Of a DNA stretch of 64,000 bases, positions 42,278 to 50,499 are shown piece by piece. The notes beneath the pieces are model-generated. The model worked only from the letters and a program-made list of their open reading frames with translations. It was not told the origin of the DNA and searched no databases. How positions within the stretch are numbered: position 1 is the first letter of the stretch; each line of letters begins with the position of its first letter. Origin of the DNA: Citreimonas salinaria (GTDB lineage Bacteria > Pseudomonadota > Alphaproteobacteria > Rhodobacterales > Rhodobacteraceae); NCBI RefSeq assembly GCF_900107235.1, contig NZ_FNPF01000004.1, forward strand, positions 124,001 through 188,000. Reading direction: 5' to 3'. A program made the translations under genes and the position numbers.

Positions 42278-42838
42278 ATGACCGCCATCGCAAATGCACG
42301 CATCCTGATCATGGCCACCAACGGCTTCGAGCAGTCCGAACTGGAAGTGCCCCGCGACACGCTGCGCGACCACGGCGCAACGGTCGAGATCGCCAGCACC
42401 GACGGCAAGGCGATCAAGGGCTGGGACAAGACGGACTGGGGCCGCGAGGCCGAGGTCGACCTGAAGATCGAGGACGTGGACCCGAACCGCTACGACGCGC
42501 TGGTCCTGCCGGGCGGGCAGATCAACCCCGACATCCTGCGCACGCACGCGCCCGCCGTCGCCGCGATCAAGGCCTTCGCCAAGCAGGACAAGATCATCGC
42601 CGCGATCTGCCACGCCCCGTGGCTGCTTATCGAGGCAGAGCTGGTCGCCGGCCGCGAGCTGACGTCCTATCACTCGATCAAGAACGACGTCGTCAATGCC
42701 GGCGGCCGCTGGATGGACGAAGAGGTCGTTGCCGACCACGCGCTGATCACCTCGCGCAATCCCGGCGATCTGGAGGCGTTCTGCAACAAGATCGTCGAAG
42801 AGATCGAAAGCGGACACCACGCCCGCAAGGCCGCCTAA
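42278..42838 (+). CDS. PfpI/DJ-1 family protein (type 1 glutamine amidotransferase-like)
   Basis: 186 aa; AAAGGAGG lies seven bases upstream of the ATG. The fold signature is present: 'ARILIMATNGFEQSELEVPR' at the N-terminus with the conserved Glu, and the nucleophile elbow 'IAAICHAPWLLIEAEL' (about 107-122) with the Cys-His pair. 'SYHSIKNDVVNAGG' and 'LITSRNPGDLEAFC' complete the family pattern. Members are described as general stress proteins, proteases or protein/DNA deglycases acting on glyoxal adducts. The specific reaction cannot be inferred. A strong terminator follows. Confidence 0.9.
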   Translation: MTAIANARILIMATNGFEQSELEVPRDTLRDHGATVEIASTDGKAIKGWDKTDWGREAEVDLKIEDVDPNRYDALVLPGGQINPDILRTHAPAVAAIKAFAKQDKIIAAICHAPWLLIEAELVAGRELTSYHSIKNDVVNAGGRWMDEEVVADHALITSRNPGDLEAFCNKIVEEIESGHHARKAA

Positions 42839-42877
42839 GCGCCTAGTGGGCAACGCGCCCGGCGCGGAACGATTGCC

Positions 42878-42907
42878 AGCCCCGCACGGCTTTCCGTGCG
42901 GGGCTTT
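42878..42907 (+). terminator. Rho-independent terminator after the PfpI gene
   Basis: A perfect 12-bp stem AGCCCCGCACGG / CCGTGCGGGGCT with loop CTTT, running into TTC. The T-run is short, but the stem is very strong. Confidence 0.75.
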
Positions 42908-43063
42908 CGCGTTGCAGGCCGGCTTTGCGGGCGCGCTGTGCGGCACTTCTGTTTCCCCGCCCGTGACAGCCCGGCAAACTCCCTTCAATTGTCTGCGTCG
43001 CGCCACGGTTCAGCCCGATTCCGCCGCCATACCAAACGCAACGACATGCATGGGGAGACGGGC

Positions 43064-43969
43064 ATGGATCGCCTGACCGAGATGGAGGCTTTCGCGACGG
43101 TGGTGGACCAGGGGGGCTTCACCGACGCCGCAAAGAAGCTGGGCATCTCGAAATCCGCCGTGTCCAAGCACGTCTCGAGCCTCGAGGCGCGGCTGGGCGC
43201 GCGGCTGCTGAACCGCACCACGCGCCGCGTCAGCCCGACCGAGATCGGCCTTGCCTATTACGACCGCGCGCGCCGCGTGCTCAACGACGCCGGAGAGGCC
43301 GATGCGCTGGTCACCTCGATGCAGTCGGCGCCTTCGGGGCTGCTGCGGATCAGCGTGGCCACCGATTTCGGCGTCAACCACCTGTCGCCAATGCTCGGCG
43401 AATTCCTGTCCGAATTCCCCGACATCACGGTGAACATGGTCCTGAACAACCGCTACGTTGAGCTTATCAGCGAGGGTTTCGACATGGCGATCCGGATCGG
43501 CGATCTCGAGGACAGCACCCTGCGCGCGCGCAAGTTGACCGAGACGACCAAGCGGATGATCGCCGCGCCTTCCTATTTCGAAAGGTTTGGCCGTCCCGCC
43601 CGGATCGACGACCTGAACGAGCACAAGCTGCTGCACTACTCCAACCAGTCTTCGGGCAATGTCTGGAAGGTTACCGCGCCCTCGGGTGAAAAGCGCCAGG
43701 TGCGCACCGCCGGCTGGCTGTCGGTCAACGACGGGCAGTCGCTTCTGAACGCCTGCGTGGCGGGCCTGGGGATCGCCTACCTGCCGTCGTACCTGTACCA
43801 CGACGCGATGCGCAAAGGTCTGGTCGAGGATGCGATGCCCGATCTGCCGGTCGAGACGCAGGGCATCTATGCGGTCTATCCTCCGGGCCGGTTCACGCAG
43901 CCCAAGGTGCGCGCCTTCATCGATTTCCTCGCGCACGCCTTCGCCGACAAGGGGCCGCAGGTCTGGTGA
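43064..43969 (+). CDS. LysR-family transcriptional regulator
   Basis: 301 aa from ATG 43064 (GGGGAG seven bases upstream); upstream in-frame starts extend into the preceding terminator region. An N-terminal winged HTH ('MEAFATVVDQGGFTDAAKKL' then 'GISKSAVSKHVSSLEARLGA', 'LLNRTTRRVSPTEIG', about 5-60) is followed by a periplasmic-binding-protein-like effector domain ('GLLRISVATDFGVNHLSPML', 'DMAIRIGDLEDSTLRARKL'). The sequence fits the CrgA/AaeR-like subgroup. It points away from the OmpA-like gene and has no divergent partner beside it, so its target is not clear; the PfpI and fadH genes upstream are possibilities. Confidence 0.92.
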   Translation: MDRLTEMEAFATVVDQGGFTDAAKKLGISKSAVSKHVSSLEARLGARLLNRTTRRVSPTEIGLAYYDRARRVLNDAGEADALVTSMQSAPSGLLRISVATDFGVNHLSPMLGEFLSEFPDITVNMVLNNRYVELISEGFDMAIRIGDLEDSTLRARKLTETTKRMIAAPSYFERFGRPARIDDLNEHKLLHYSNQSSGNVWKVTAPSGEKRQVRTAGWLSVNDGQSLLNACVAGLGIAYLPSYLYHDAMRKGLVEDAMPDLPVETQGIYAVYPPGRFTQPKVRAFIDFLAHAFADKGPQVW

Positions 43970-44020
43970 TCGGCTACGCGACCTCGGCCCGTCACCGTCC
44001 CTGAAGCGGTGCTGACGGTC

Positions 44021-44938
44021 TCACTCGGCCGGAAGCAGCACCGCGTCTATGCGCCGGTTGGCCTGCCGTCCCGCCTCGATCAGGTTCGACGCGATGGGCG
44101 CGAGGTAGCCCGCCCCCTCGGCCGCGATCTGCCCCTGCGTGGTGGCGTGGCGGCTTCTGAGGTAGTCCACCGCCGCCAGCGCACGCTGCCGCGAGAGGGC
44201 GCGGTTGGCCTCCAGCGAGCCGGTCGCGTCGGTGTGGCCCACGAGCAGCACGCGGCGGTCGGGGTTCTCGTTCAGGTACTCTGCCAGCAGGTCGAGCGAC
44301 TCGACCGCCCCCTCGCCCAGGCCGGCATCGCCACTTGCGAAGTCCAGGTCGCGCAGCGTGGCGCGGCCGTCGCGTTCGAGCCGCGTGATCAGGCCGGCCG
44401 CGTCGTCGGGCGCGGGACTTGCCTCGACGGCGACGGCGGGCGTTTCCTCGGTCGTGTCGGCGCGGATGATCTGCAGATAGCCTGCCCCGGGATCGACGCT
44501 GGCGAGGGCGGACACGCCGGACCCGTCCGGCGCCAGGGCTGACACGGCGCGAAAATCGCGCAGGTCCACGAACATCGCCGGAGCGGGAATGACCCGCGTG
44601 TTGAAGCGGAAATCAAAGCCGCCGCACTGCTCGGCCGCGCAATCCAGCACGATTGTCCAGCCGGCATCGCGCAGCGCCTCGCGAATGGGGCGGATGATCT
44701 GCTGCGGCGTCAGGCCCGGAGGCACGCGCCAAGCGGTTTCCTCCACGGTGCCCTCGATCACCTTGACGGGAATGCCTTCTTTTACGCTCCACGGTCCTAC
44801 GGGCAGGGAGTAGCGACCGTCGGGCACGCTTTGCGTCTGCGTCAGGCTGGCCCCGCGCGGCAGCGGAAGGCTTTGCGCTACCGCCGCGCCCGCCCATGCC
44901 GCGGCCAGCGCCGCCGCGGCAAGCGCCCTAGCGGTCAA
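44021..44938 (-). CDS. OmpA-family protein
   Basis: 305 aa from a TTG start at 44938 that overlaps the end of the upstream gene by 11 bp; the N-terminus 'ARALAAAALAAAWAGAAVAQ' is a signal peptide. The C-terminal 115 residues are an OmpA domain that binds peptidoglycan ('LLAEYLNENPDRRVLLVGHT', 'DATGSLEANRALSRQRALAA', 'VDYLRS...', 'GQANRRID'-like ending 'RQANRRIDAVLLPAE'). The region between (about 30-185) is unlike OmpA barrels and has a cysteine pair in 'LDCAAEQCGGF'; it may be a periplasmic domain. It is probably a periplasmic or outer-membrane protein linking envelope to cell wall. Confidence 0.88.
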   Translation of the reverse strand: MTARALAAAALAAAWAGAAVAQSLPLPRGASLTQTQSVPDGRYSLPVGPWSVKEGIPVKVIEGTVEETAWRVPPGLTPQQIIRPIREALRDAGWTIVLDCAAEQCGGFDFRFNTRVIPAPAMFVDLRDFRAVSALAPDGSGVSALASVDPGAGYLQIIRADTTEETPAVAVEASPAPDDAAGLITRLERDGRATLRDLDFASGDAGLGEGAVESLDLLAEYLNENPDRRVLLVGHTDATGSLEANRALSRQRALAAVDYLRSRHATTQGQIAAEGAGYLAPIASNLIEAGRQANRRIDAVLLPAE

Positions 44939-45497
44939 GTCCGTGATAGGCGTCGTTGGGACGCATGTCGGTGGCGCTGGCGACGCGGTTGGTCATGTTG
45001 AAGAAACCCGCCACGTTGGCGATGTCCCAGATATCCGCATCCGAAAAGCCCGCGTCGCGCAGCGCCTCGCGGTCGTATTCGGCGATCTGGGCCGAATTCA
45101 GGGTCATCTTCTCCGCGAAGGACAGCATCGCGCGCTGCCGGTGGTTCAGGTCGGCGACGCGCCAGTTCATCACCAGCATCTCGCCCAGCTTCGGGTCGCC
45201 CGACAGCGCCCGCACCGCCTGACCGTGCGCCGTCAGACAGTAGAAGCACCGGTTCACGGCCGAAACGACAACGGCGATCATCTCGCGCTCGAGCTTGCTC
45301 AGCCCGCTGTCGGCCAGCATCAGCTGGTTGTAGATCGCGCTGAAGGCGTTCAGCTTGTCGATGTCGTGGGCATGGGCCTTCAGCACATTGGGCACGAGGC
45401 CCAGCTTGTCCTGGCAGACGTCGAAGTACTTTTGCGTCTGCTCGGGCAGCGGATCGACCACGGGCAGGTCGAGCGCGGTGGGGTTGTCGTCGCTCAT
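44928..45497 (-). CDS. AhpD-like peroxidase-related protein (carboxymuconolactone decarboxylase fold)
   Basis: 189 aa from ATG 45497 (GGAGGAAAG upstream). The CMD/AhpD helical fold carries the redox site 'NRCFYCLTAHGQAV' (C-x2-C-x3-H, about 79-92), as in the 'peroxidase-related enzyme' subfamily. 'LPEQTQKYFDVCQDKLGLVP' followed by 'NVLKAHAHDI' at the N-terminus is also typical. Such proteins may act as alkylhydroperoxidases or thiol redox proteins; direct substrate is unknown. It overlaps the OmpA-like gene downstream, making a two-gene unit. Confidence 0.9.
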   Translation of the reverse strand: MSDDNPTALDLPVVDPLPEQTQKYFDVCQDKLGLVPNVLKAHAHDIDKLNAFSAIYNQLMLADSGLSKLEREMIAVVVSAVNRCFYCLTAHGQAVRALSGDPKLGEMLVMNWRVADLNHRQRAMLSFAEKMTLNSAQIAEYDREALRDAGFSDADIWDIANVAGFFNMTNRVASATDMRPNDAYHGLDR

Positions 45498-45565
45498 GGT
45501 CTTTCCTCCGCTGCGCCGTCGGTCATGCGCCGCCGGCGCACGAATGGTCACGCGTCTCCGGCGCG

Positions 45566-46321
45566 CTAACCGTCACATGCCTCCGGCGCGATGCGGTAAT
45601 GGTAGCCGCCAGCAAGCTCCATCCGCAACCGATCATAGAGGGCGTTCGCGCCCGCATTGGCCTCGGTGCACAGGACCGCCATCCAATCAGCGCCATTGTC
45701 GCGCGCCCAGAAAGCCGCCTGCCGCATCATCCACGCACCCAGGCCCCGGCGGCGGAAGGGGGGTGCAATCTCCAGAGCGTGAACCATGGCGATGCCGTCA
45801 TGGATCGCGCAGAACCCTGCGCCGGCGGGCTTGTCCAGCGCGCGCCCGAACAGGCCGGTCTTCGGGGAGGCTGCGCGCTCCATCACGCGCAGGCGCGCAG
45901 GGCCGATGCCACCCGCGGCCCAGATCTCGCGCATGATCGACAGCGGCTCCCAGACGCAGAAGGCGGTCAGGTACGGCACCGGCAGGTCGGTCAGCCGCTC
46001 GACCGGGCAGAGCCAGAGCGCCGTCAGATCGGCCACCGCGTAGCCGCGCGCCGCAAGCGCCGTGTCAAGCGTGTCCGCGCCCGCCGGCACCATGAACAGC
46101 GCGGGTTGCCCCGCCTCGCGCATCGCCGCCTCGACCCGCGCGATCGCGTCGGCAAGTCCACCTTCCGCCGTACCCGTTGCCGCGCCGTCCCACGTGGCGC
46201 AGGACACGCGTTTGCCGCCGCCATCGCCGTCGCGCAACGTGAAGCCGGCCACCGACCATGTCCGCGCCGCGGGCCATGTCGCGTGGATCGCCGCGAACAG
46301 CCGGCCCGTGTCGGGCGTCAT
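45566..46321 (-). CDS. GNAT-family N-acetyltransferase
   Basis: 251 aa. The C-terminal half holds the GNAT core: 'AGAGFCAIHDGIAMVHALEI' then motif A 'APPFRRRGLGAWMMRQAAFW' (R-R-x-G-L-G, about 192-211) and 'LCTEANAGANALYDRLRMEL' (motif B). The N-terminal half is a related but degenerate domain, so this may be a two-domain acetyltransferase. The substrate is unknown. Its ATG overlaps the stop of the CinA-type gene (ATGA), so the two are co-translated. Confidence 0.87.
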   Translation of the reverse strand: MTPDTGRLFAAIHATWPAARTWSVAGFTLRDGDGGGKRVSCATWDGAATGTAEGGLADAIARVEAAMREAGQPALFMVPAGADTLDTALAARGYAVADLTALWLCPVERLTDLPVPYLTAFCVWEPLSIMREIWAAGGIGPARLRVMERAASPKTGLFGRALDKPAGAGFCAIHDGIAMVHALEIAPPFRRRGLGAWMMRQAAFWARDNGADWMAVLCTEANAGANALYDRLRMELAGGYHYRIAPEACDG

Positions 46322-47040
46322 TCGTCCATCAGCCGGGAAAGCCGCGTCATCGCGGCGTCGATACGCGCACCGTCGGTGCCGCGCACCACCACGTTCGCGC
46401 CGTAGACGCCGTTCTTCTGGAACGGGTACGAGCCGAATTGCAGATCGCCGAACTCGGCCGCAAGCGCGCCGAGCGGGCCGGCGATGTCGCCCTCGCCGCG
46501 CTCGATGCGTAGGGTCTGGGACAGCAGCGGCTCACCGCCCTTGAGCGTCGGCAGCACGGTGGCGACCATCGCTTGGAACACCGCCGGCACGCCCGCCATG
46601 ACGTGCACGTTGCCGAGGGTGAAGCCCGGCGCGGCCGAGACGGGGTTGTCGATCAGCGTTGCCCCGTCGGGAATGCGTGCCATGCGCAGCCGCGCCTCGT
46701 TCATCTGGTTGCCCTGCCGGTCGTAATGCGCCTGCAGGATCGCACGGGCGTCTTCGCGCACGTCGATGCCCACGCCGAAGGCACGCGCGACGCAGTCGGC
46801 GGTGATGTCGTCATGCGTTGGCCCGATCCCGCCCGAGGTCACCACCGTGTCATGGGACGCGCGCAGGTCGTTCAGCGCCGCGACGATGGCGTCGGGATCG
46901 TCTGCAACGAAGCGCACCTCGCGCAGGTCAACGCCGGTACGGGTGAATTCCTGCGCCAGGAAATGCATGTTCGAGTCGCGGGTGCGCCCGGACAGGATCT
47001 CGTCTCCGATCACCAGCATGGCGGCGGTGGGGTTGGGCAT
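46318..47040 (-). CDS. CinA-type molybdopterin-binding domain protein
   Basis: 240 aa from ATG 47040 (AAGGAG eight bases upstream). It contains only the N-terminal MoCF-biosynthesis-like domain of CinA: 'AMLVIGDEILSGRTRDSNMH' (GDEILSG signature), 'DTVVTSGGIGPTHDDITADC' (GGIGPTHDD signature) and 'NPVSAAPGFTLGNVHVMAGV'. The C-terminal nicotinamide-nucleotide amidohydrolase domain of full CinA is absent. COG1058-type proteins with this domain can have ADP-ribose or CoA pyrophosphatase activity. It is divergent from sfsA and coupled to a GNAT gene. Confidence 0.9.
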   Translation of the reverse strand: MPNPTAAMLVIGDEILSGRTRDSNMHFLAQEFTRTGVDLREVRFVADDPDAIVAALNDLRASHDTVVTSGGIGPTHDDITADCVARAFGVGIDVREDARAILQAHYDRQGNQMNEARLRMARIPDGATLIDNPVSAAPGFTLGNVHVMAGVPAVFQAMVATVLPTLKGGEPLLSQTLRIERGEGDIAGPLGALAAEFGDLQFGSYPFQKNGVYGANVVVRGTDGARIDAAMTRLSRLMDE

Positions 47041-47088
47041 GGGTCGCGCTCCTTGCGGGCTTCCGGCCTTCGGTATAGGCCGCGCGCC

Positions 47089-47793
47089 ATGCGTTTTCAA
47101 ACCCCGCTGATCCGCGCCCGGCTTGTCCGCCGCTACAAGCGGTTCCTGGCCGATTGCGTGCTGGAGGACGGCCGCGCGGTGGTGGCGCATGTGGCGAACC
47201 CTGGCGCGATGCTCGGCCTCGCCGACCCGGGACTGACCGTGTGGCTGGAGCCGAACGACGACCCCCGCAAGAAGCTGCGCTTCGCCATGCGGTTGGTTCA
47301 GGACGCGCGCGGCGCGCTGGTCGGCGTGGATACCGGCGCCGCGAACCGCATCCTGCGCCCTGCGCTTCAGGCCGGGGCAGTGCCCGGACTGAATGGCTAC
47401 GACGCGGTGCGCCCGGAAGTCTGCTACGACGAAGGCAGCCGCGTCGATTTCCTGCTGACAGCCGAAGGCCGCCCCGACGCCTATGTCGAGGTCAAGTCGG
47501 TGACCCTGTCGCGGGCGCCGGGCCTGGCCGAGTTTCCCGATTGCGTCACCGCCCGCGGCACGCGGCATCTTGGCGCGCTGGCGCGCATGGTCGGGCAAGG
47601 GCACCGGGCGGTGATGCTGTACCTTGTGCAGCGCGACGACGCGCAGCGAATGGCGCTGGCGGCCGATCTGGACCCGGCCTATGCCGCCGCGTTCGATGCG
47701 GCCAGTGCCGCCGGAGTCGAGGCGGTGGCGCTGGGCTGCACGCTGGGACGCGAGGGCATAGCGCCCGCGGCGCCGCTGCCTTTCGTGGCCTGA
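47089..47793 (+). CDS. sfsA: DNA-binding sugar fermentation stimulation protein SfsA
   Basis: 234 aa from ATG 47089; upstream in-frame sequence belongs to the antisense of the CinA-type gene. Family blocks are clear: 'LIRARLVRRYKRFLADCVLE', 'VAHVANPGAMLGL' (the 'HcpNtG.m' region), 'GAANRILRPALQAG', 'YDEGSRVDFLL', 'YVEVKSVTL' and 'FPDCVTARGTRHLGAL'. The VDFLL/EVKS acidic motif resembles PD-(D/E)XK nuclease folds, consistent with its nucleic-acid-binding description. Its biological role is poorly defined. map follows in the same direction. Confidence 0.94.
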   Translation: MRFQTPLIRARLVRRYKRFLADCVLEDGRAVVAHVANPGAMLGLADPGLTVWLEPNDDPRKKLRFAMRLVQDARGALVGVDTGAANRILRPALQAGAVPGLNGYDAVRPEVCYDEGSRVDFLLTAEGRPDAYVEVKSVTLSRAPGLAEFPDCVTARGTRHLGALARMVGQGHRAVMLYLVQRDDAQRMALAADLDPAYAAAFDAASAAGVEAVALGCTLGREGIAPAAPLPFVA

Positions 47794-47856
47794 GGATCGC
47801 GGCGTGCGACGCAATGCTGCACTGCCGCACTGGCAAAACGCCACAAGAGGCGCTAA

Positions 47857-48696
47857 ATGAGGGACAAACGCAAGGGAATGCACGTCGTGAACCATGATAC
47901 CGGTGGCCGTCTCACCCGGGACGGCATCCGCATTTACCAGAGGGACGACTTCGCCGGGATGCACCGGGCGGGCGAACTGGCCGCGCGCATCCTCGACGAG
48001 GTCGCCGAACTGGTCGAGGTCGGCCAGACCACCGGCGCGCTCGACGAGTTCATCCGCAAGCGGGTCGAGGAGGCAGGGGCCACCTCGGCCACGATCGGCT
48101 ACAAGGGCTATCAGCACGCCAGCTGCATCAGCGTGAACCACGTGGTCTGCCACGGCATCCCCGGCGACAAGAAGCTCAAGGACGGCGATATCCTGAACAT
48201 CGACGTGACGGTCATCGTCGACGGCTGGTTCGGCGATACCAGTCGGATGTACGTTGCGGGCAAGCTGCCCCGCAAGGCCGAGCGGCTGATGGACGTCACG
48301 CACGACGCGCTGATGCGCGGCATCGAGGCGGTCAAGCCGGGGAACACCTTCGGCGATATCGGCCACGCCATCCAGACCTACGTCGAGGCGCAGCGCATGT
48401 CGGTCGTGCGCGATTTCTGCGGCCACGGGCTGGGCCGCGTATTCCACGCGCCGCCCAACGTGCTGCATTACGGCCGCCCTGGCACCGGTCCGGTTCTCGA
48501 AGAGGGCATGTTCTTCACGATCGAGCCGATGGTGAACCTTGGCCGCCCCGAGACCAAGGTGCTGACCGACGAATGGACCGCCGTGACCCGTGACAAGTCG
48601 CTGTCGGCGCAGTTCGAGCACTCGGTCGGGGTGACAGCGGACGGTGCCGAGATTTTCACGCTTTCACCGGCGGGGCGCTTCCACCCGACCTATTGA
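47857..48696 (+). CDS. map: Type I methionine aminopeptidase
   Basis: 279 aa from ATG 47857; ATG 47878 is an alternative start. The enzyme removes the initiator methionine from new proteins. The metal ligands are present: 'HGIPGDKKLKDGDILNIDVT' (Asp), 'VDGWFGDTSRMY' (Asp), 'FCGHGLGRVFHAPPNV' (His, with the substrate His) and 'FFTIEPMVNLG' (Glu), plus a final Glu in 'SAQFEHSV'. The N-terminal extension before 'IYQRDDFAGMHRAG' is about 24 residues. It follows sfsA by 63 bases, a common Rhodobacterales pairing. Confidence 0.95.
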   Translation: MRDKRKGMHVVNHDTGGRLTRDGIRIYQRDDFAGMHRAGELAARILDEVAELVEVGQTTGALDEFIRKRVEEAGATSATIGYKGYQHASCISVNHVVCHGIPGDKKLKDGDILNIDVTVIVDGWFGDTSRMYVAGKLPRKAERLMDVTHDALMRGIEAVKPGNTFGDIGHAIQTYVEAQRMSVVRDFCGHGLGRVFHAPPNVLHYGRPGTGPVLEEGMFFTIEPMVNLGRPETKVLTDEWTAVTRDKSLSAQFEHSVGVTADGAEIFTLSPAGRFHPTY

Positions 48697-48880
48697 TGCG
48701 CGCGGGACCGGACGCGACGTCCCGTGCATGAGCGGGGCCGACGTCGCGCCCGATTGGGCGTCCGAGGCCGATCCTTTTCACGCTCGGACGCGCCGCGCGA
48801 CCAGGCGGGCGGCAGCGCCTCCGCAGCGCTGCTTTTCCTGCTGGTCGGCCTCGGGTTCCAGATCCGGCGCCGTGCCCCCC

Positions 48881-49843
48881 TTACCAGCGCCAGAGCGCCG
48901 GAATGAAGCGGTAGGCGTCGCCCTCGGGCTTGACGTGGCCCACGCCGGGGAACGGGAAGTGGTAGCCTAGCACGGCCATCTCTTCTGTCGCTGCCATCTC
49001 CAGCAGCCGGCGCCGGGTTTCCACGGTCTGTGCGCCGTCCATGTCGAATTCGTTGTACCATTCGGGGTGAACGAAGTTCGTCCAGACGTGGCTCATGGCG
49101 TCACCCAGCGCCAGCAGGGGGCGGTCACCGGTGTCGACCAGCACCGACATGTGGCCCGGCGTATGGCCGGGTGTGTCGATGACGCGGATGCCGGGCGCGA
49201 CCTCGTGGTCGTTCTCCATCAGGGTCCAGTCGGCGCCATCGACCTCGATGGAGTTCCTGGCCCCAAGCACGAATTGCTGCATCTCGGCCGGAACCTGGTC
49301 GACCAGCCCGTCCTGCATCCAGTAATTGCGCTCGGCGCGGCCAATGAAGTATTGCGCGCCGGGCACGATCGCTTCGTCGAAGCCGTCGCGCACGCCCCAG
49401 ATATGGTCGGGATGCGCGTGGGTGATGATCACGTGCGTGATGCTGTCCCGGTCGATGCCGGCCGCCTCCATGTTCTCCCACAGGCGCCCTGCGGTGGGCA
49501 GGAACCGGTCGCCCGAGCCGACGTCGACCAGCACCTTGGCGTCGCCGCGTTCGATCAGCAGGTGGTTGGTGTGCGAATAATTCTGCTCGGTCGACAGGGC
49601 GTAGGAGCCAAGAAAGGCGCGCACTTCGTCGCGATCGGCATTTACCGCCAGGCCCGAGACCGGCAATTCCAGGTGCCCGTCCGAAATGACGGTCAGCGTG
49701 GCATCGCCCAGGGTGAACGAGAAGTGCGCCGGATTGCCGGCAGGCGGTGGCCCGAGTTGCGCCCGCGCGGCCACCGGAAGGGTCAGCGCGGGCATGGCGG
49801 CGGCCATCGACAACAGGTCACGGCGGGTCGGTCTGTAGATCAC
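48881..49843 (-). CDS. MBL-fold metallo-hydrolase with a Tat signal
   Basis: 320 aa from GTG 49843 (GGGAGG five bases upstream); the ATG at 49873 has no ribosome site. A twin-arginine signal 'TRRDLLSMAAAMPALTLPVA' leads to cleavage near 'ARA-Q', so the enzyme is folded before export. The metallo-beta-lactamase metal site is complete: 'HVIITHAHPDHIWG' (H-x-H-x-D-H), 'DTPGHTPGHMSVLV' (His) and 'ALGDAMSH' (Asp), with the last His in 'VLGYHFPFPGVGHV'. Members of this group include lactonases and other hydrolases; the substrate is not predictable. No linked pathway genes are seen. Confidence 0.9.
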   Translation of the reverse strand: MIYRPTRRDLLSMAAAMPALTLPVAARAQLGPPPAGNPAHFSFTLGDATLTVISDGHLELPVSGLAVNADRDEVRAFLGSYALSTEQNYSHTNHLLIERGDAKVLVDVGSGDRFLPTAGRLWENMEAAGIDRDSITHVIITHAHPDHIWGVRDGFDEAIVPGAQYFIGRAERNYWMQDGLVDQVPAEMQQFVLGARNSIEVDGADWTLMENDHEVAPGIRVIDTPGHTPGHMSVLVDTGDRPLLALGDAMSHVWTNFVHPEWYNEFDMDGAQTVETRRRLLEMAATEEMAVLGYHFPFPGVGHVKPEGDAYRFIPALWRW

Positions 49844-49941
49844 GGCATCCTCCCTGAATTCACGTATTCGCATAAGAGCGTAGCATCTGACGGGAAAAGC
49901 GCCACGCGAAATCTTGCGGACATGGGCGCCGGGCGGCGCCC

Positions 49942-50499
49942 TTACTCAGCGCGCAGAAGTGAAACCGTCGTGTCGCCGTAGCGCCGGGACTCGAGCGCCC
50001 GGAACCCCTCGGGCGCGATCTGCGGCACCGAATCCTCCCAGACGACCAGCGCCTCGGGCGCGATCCAGCCACGCGCGCGCGCCGCGGCAAGCGCCGGCGC
50101 GCCCAGACCCTTGCCATAGGGCGGGTCGAGGAAGATCAGCGTGCAAGGCGCATCCGCCGCGGGCAGGCGCGCGGCGTCGCGCGCGATCAGCTGCGTCTGT
50201 CCCGCCACGTCCAGCGTAGCGATGTTGTTGCCCAGCAGGCGGCCGGCGACGCGCCCGTCATCGACGAAGGTAACGTGCGCCGCGCCGCGCGACAGCGCCT
50301 CGAGCCCCAGCGCGCCGGTGCCGGCGAACAGGTCGAGGACGCGCGCGCCCGCGACCGGCTCTCCGAAGCGGCCGCCCTGCAGCATGTTGAACAGCGCCTC
50401 GCGCACGCGGTCGGTGGTGGGACGAAGATGCGCGGCGGCGTCGCCCTTGCCCAGGGCGGCTAGCTTGCGGCCCCGGTGCGTGCCGCCGACGATCCTCAT
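49942..50499 (-). CDS. rsmD: 16S rRNA (guanine966-N2)-methyltransferase RsmD
   Basis: 185 aa. RsmD methylates G966 of 16S rRNA in the small subunit. Motifs: N-terminal 'MRIVGGTHRGRKLAALGKGD', 'LRPTTDRVREALFNML' (about 25-40), SAM-binding 'VLDLFAGTGALGLEALSRGA' (about 54-73) and the catalytic 'LIFLDPPYGKGLG' (NPPY-type motif, about 120-132). Its start codon overlaps the stop of the flavoprotein gene upstream (ATGA). Confidence 0.94.
   Translation of the reverse strand: MRIVGGTHRGRKLAALGKGDAAAHLRPTTDRVREALFNMLQGGRFGEPVAGARVLDLFAGTGALGLEALSRGAAHVTFVDDGRVAGRLLGNNIATLDVAGQTQLIARDAARLPAADAPCTLIFLDPPYGKGLGAPALAAARARGWIAPEALVVWEDSVPQIAPEGFRALESRRYGDTTVSLLRAE

Noticed and set aside
48724-48906. A 60-codon GTG-started ORF with a hydrophobic stretch between map and the metallo-hydrolase gene
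   Set aside because: No ribosome site, a basic N-terminus of antisense type, and overlap with the end of the oppositely oriented gene; not enough to call it.
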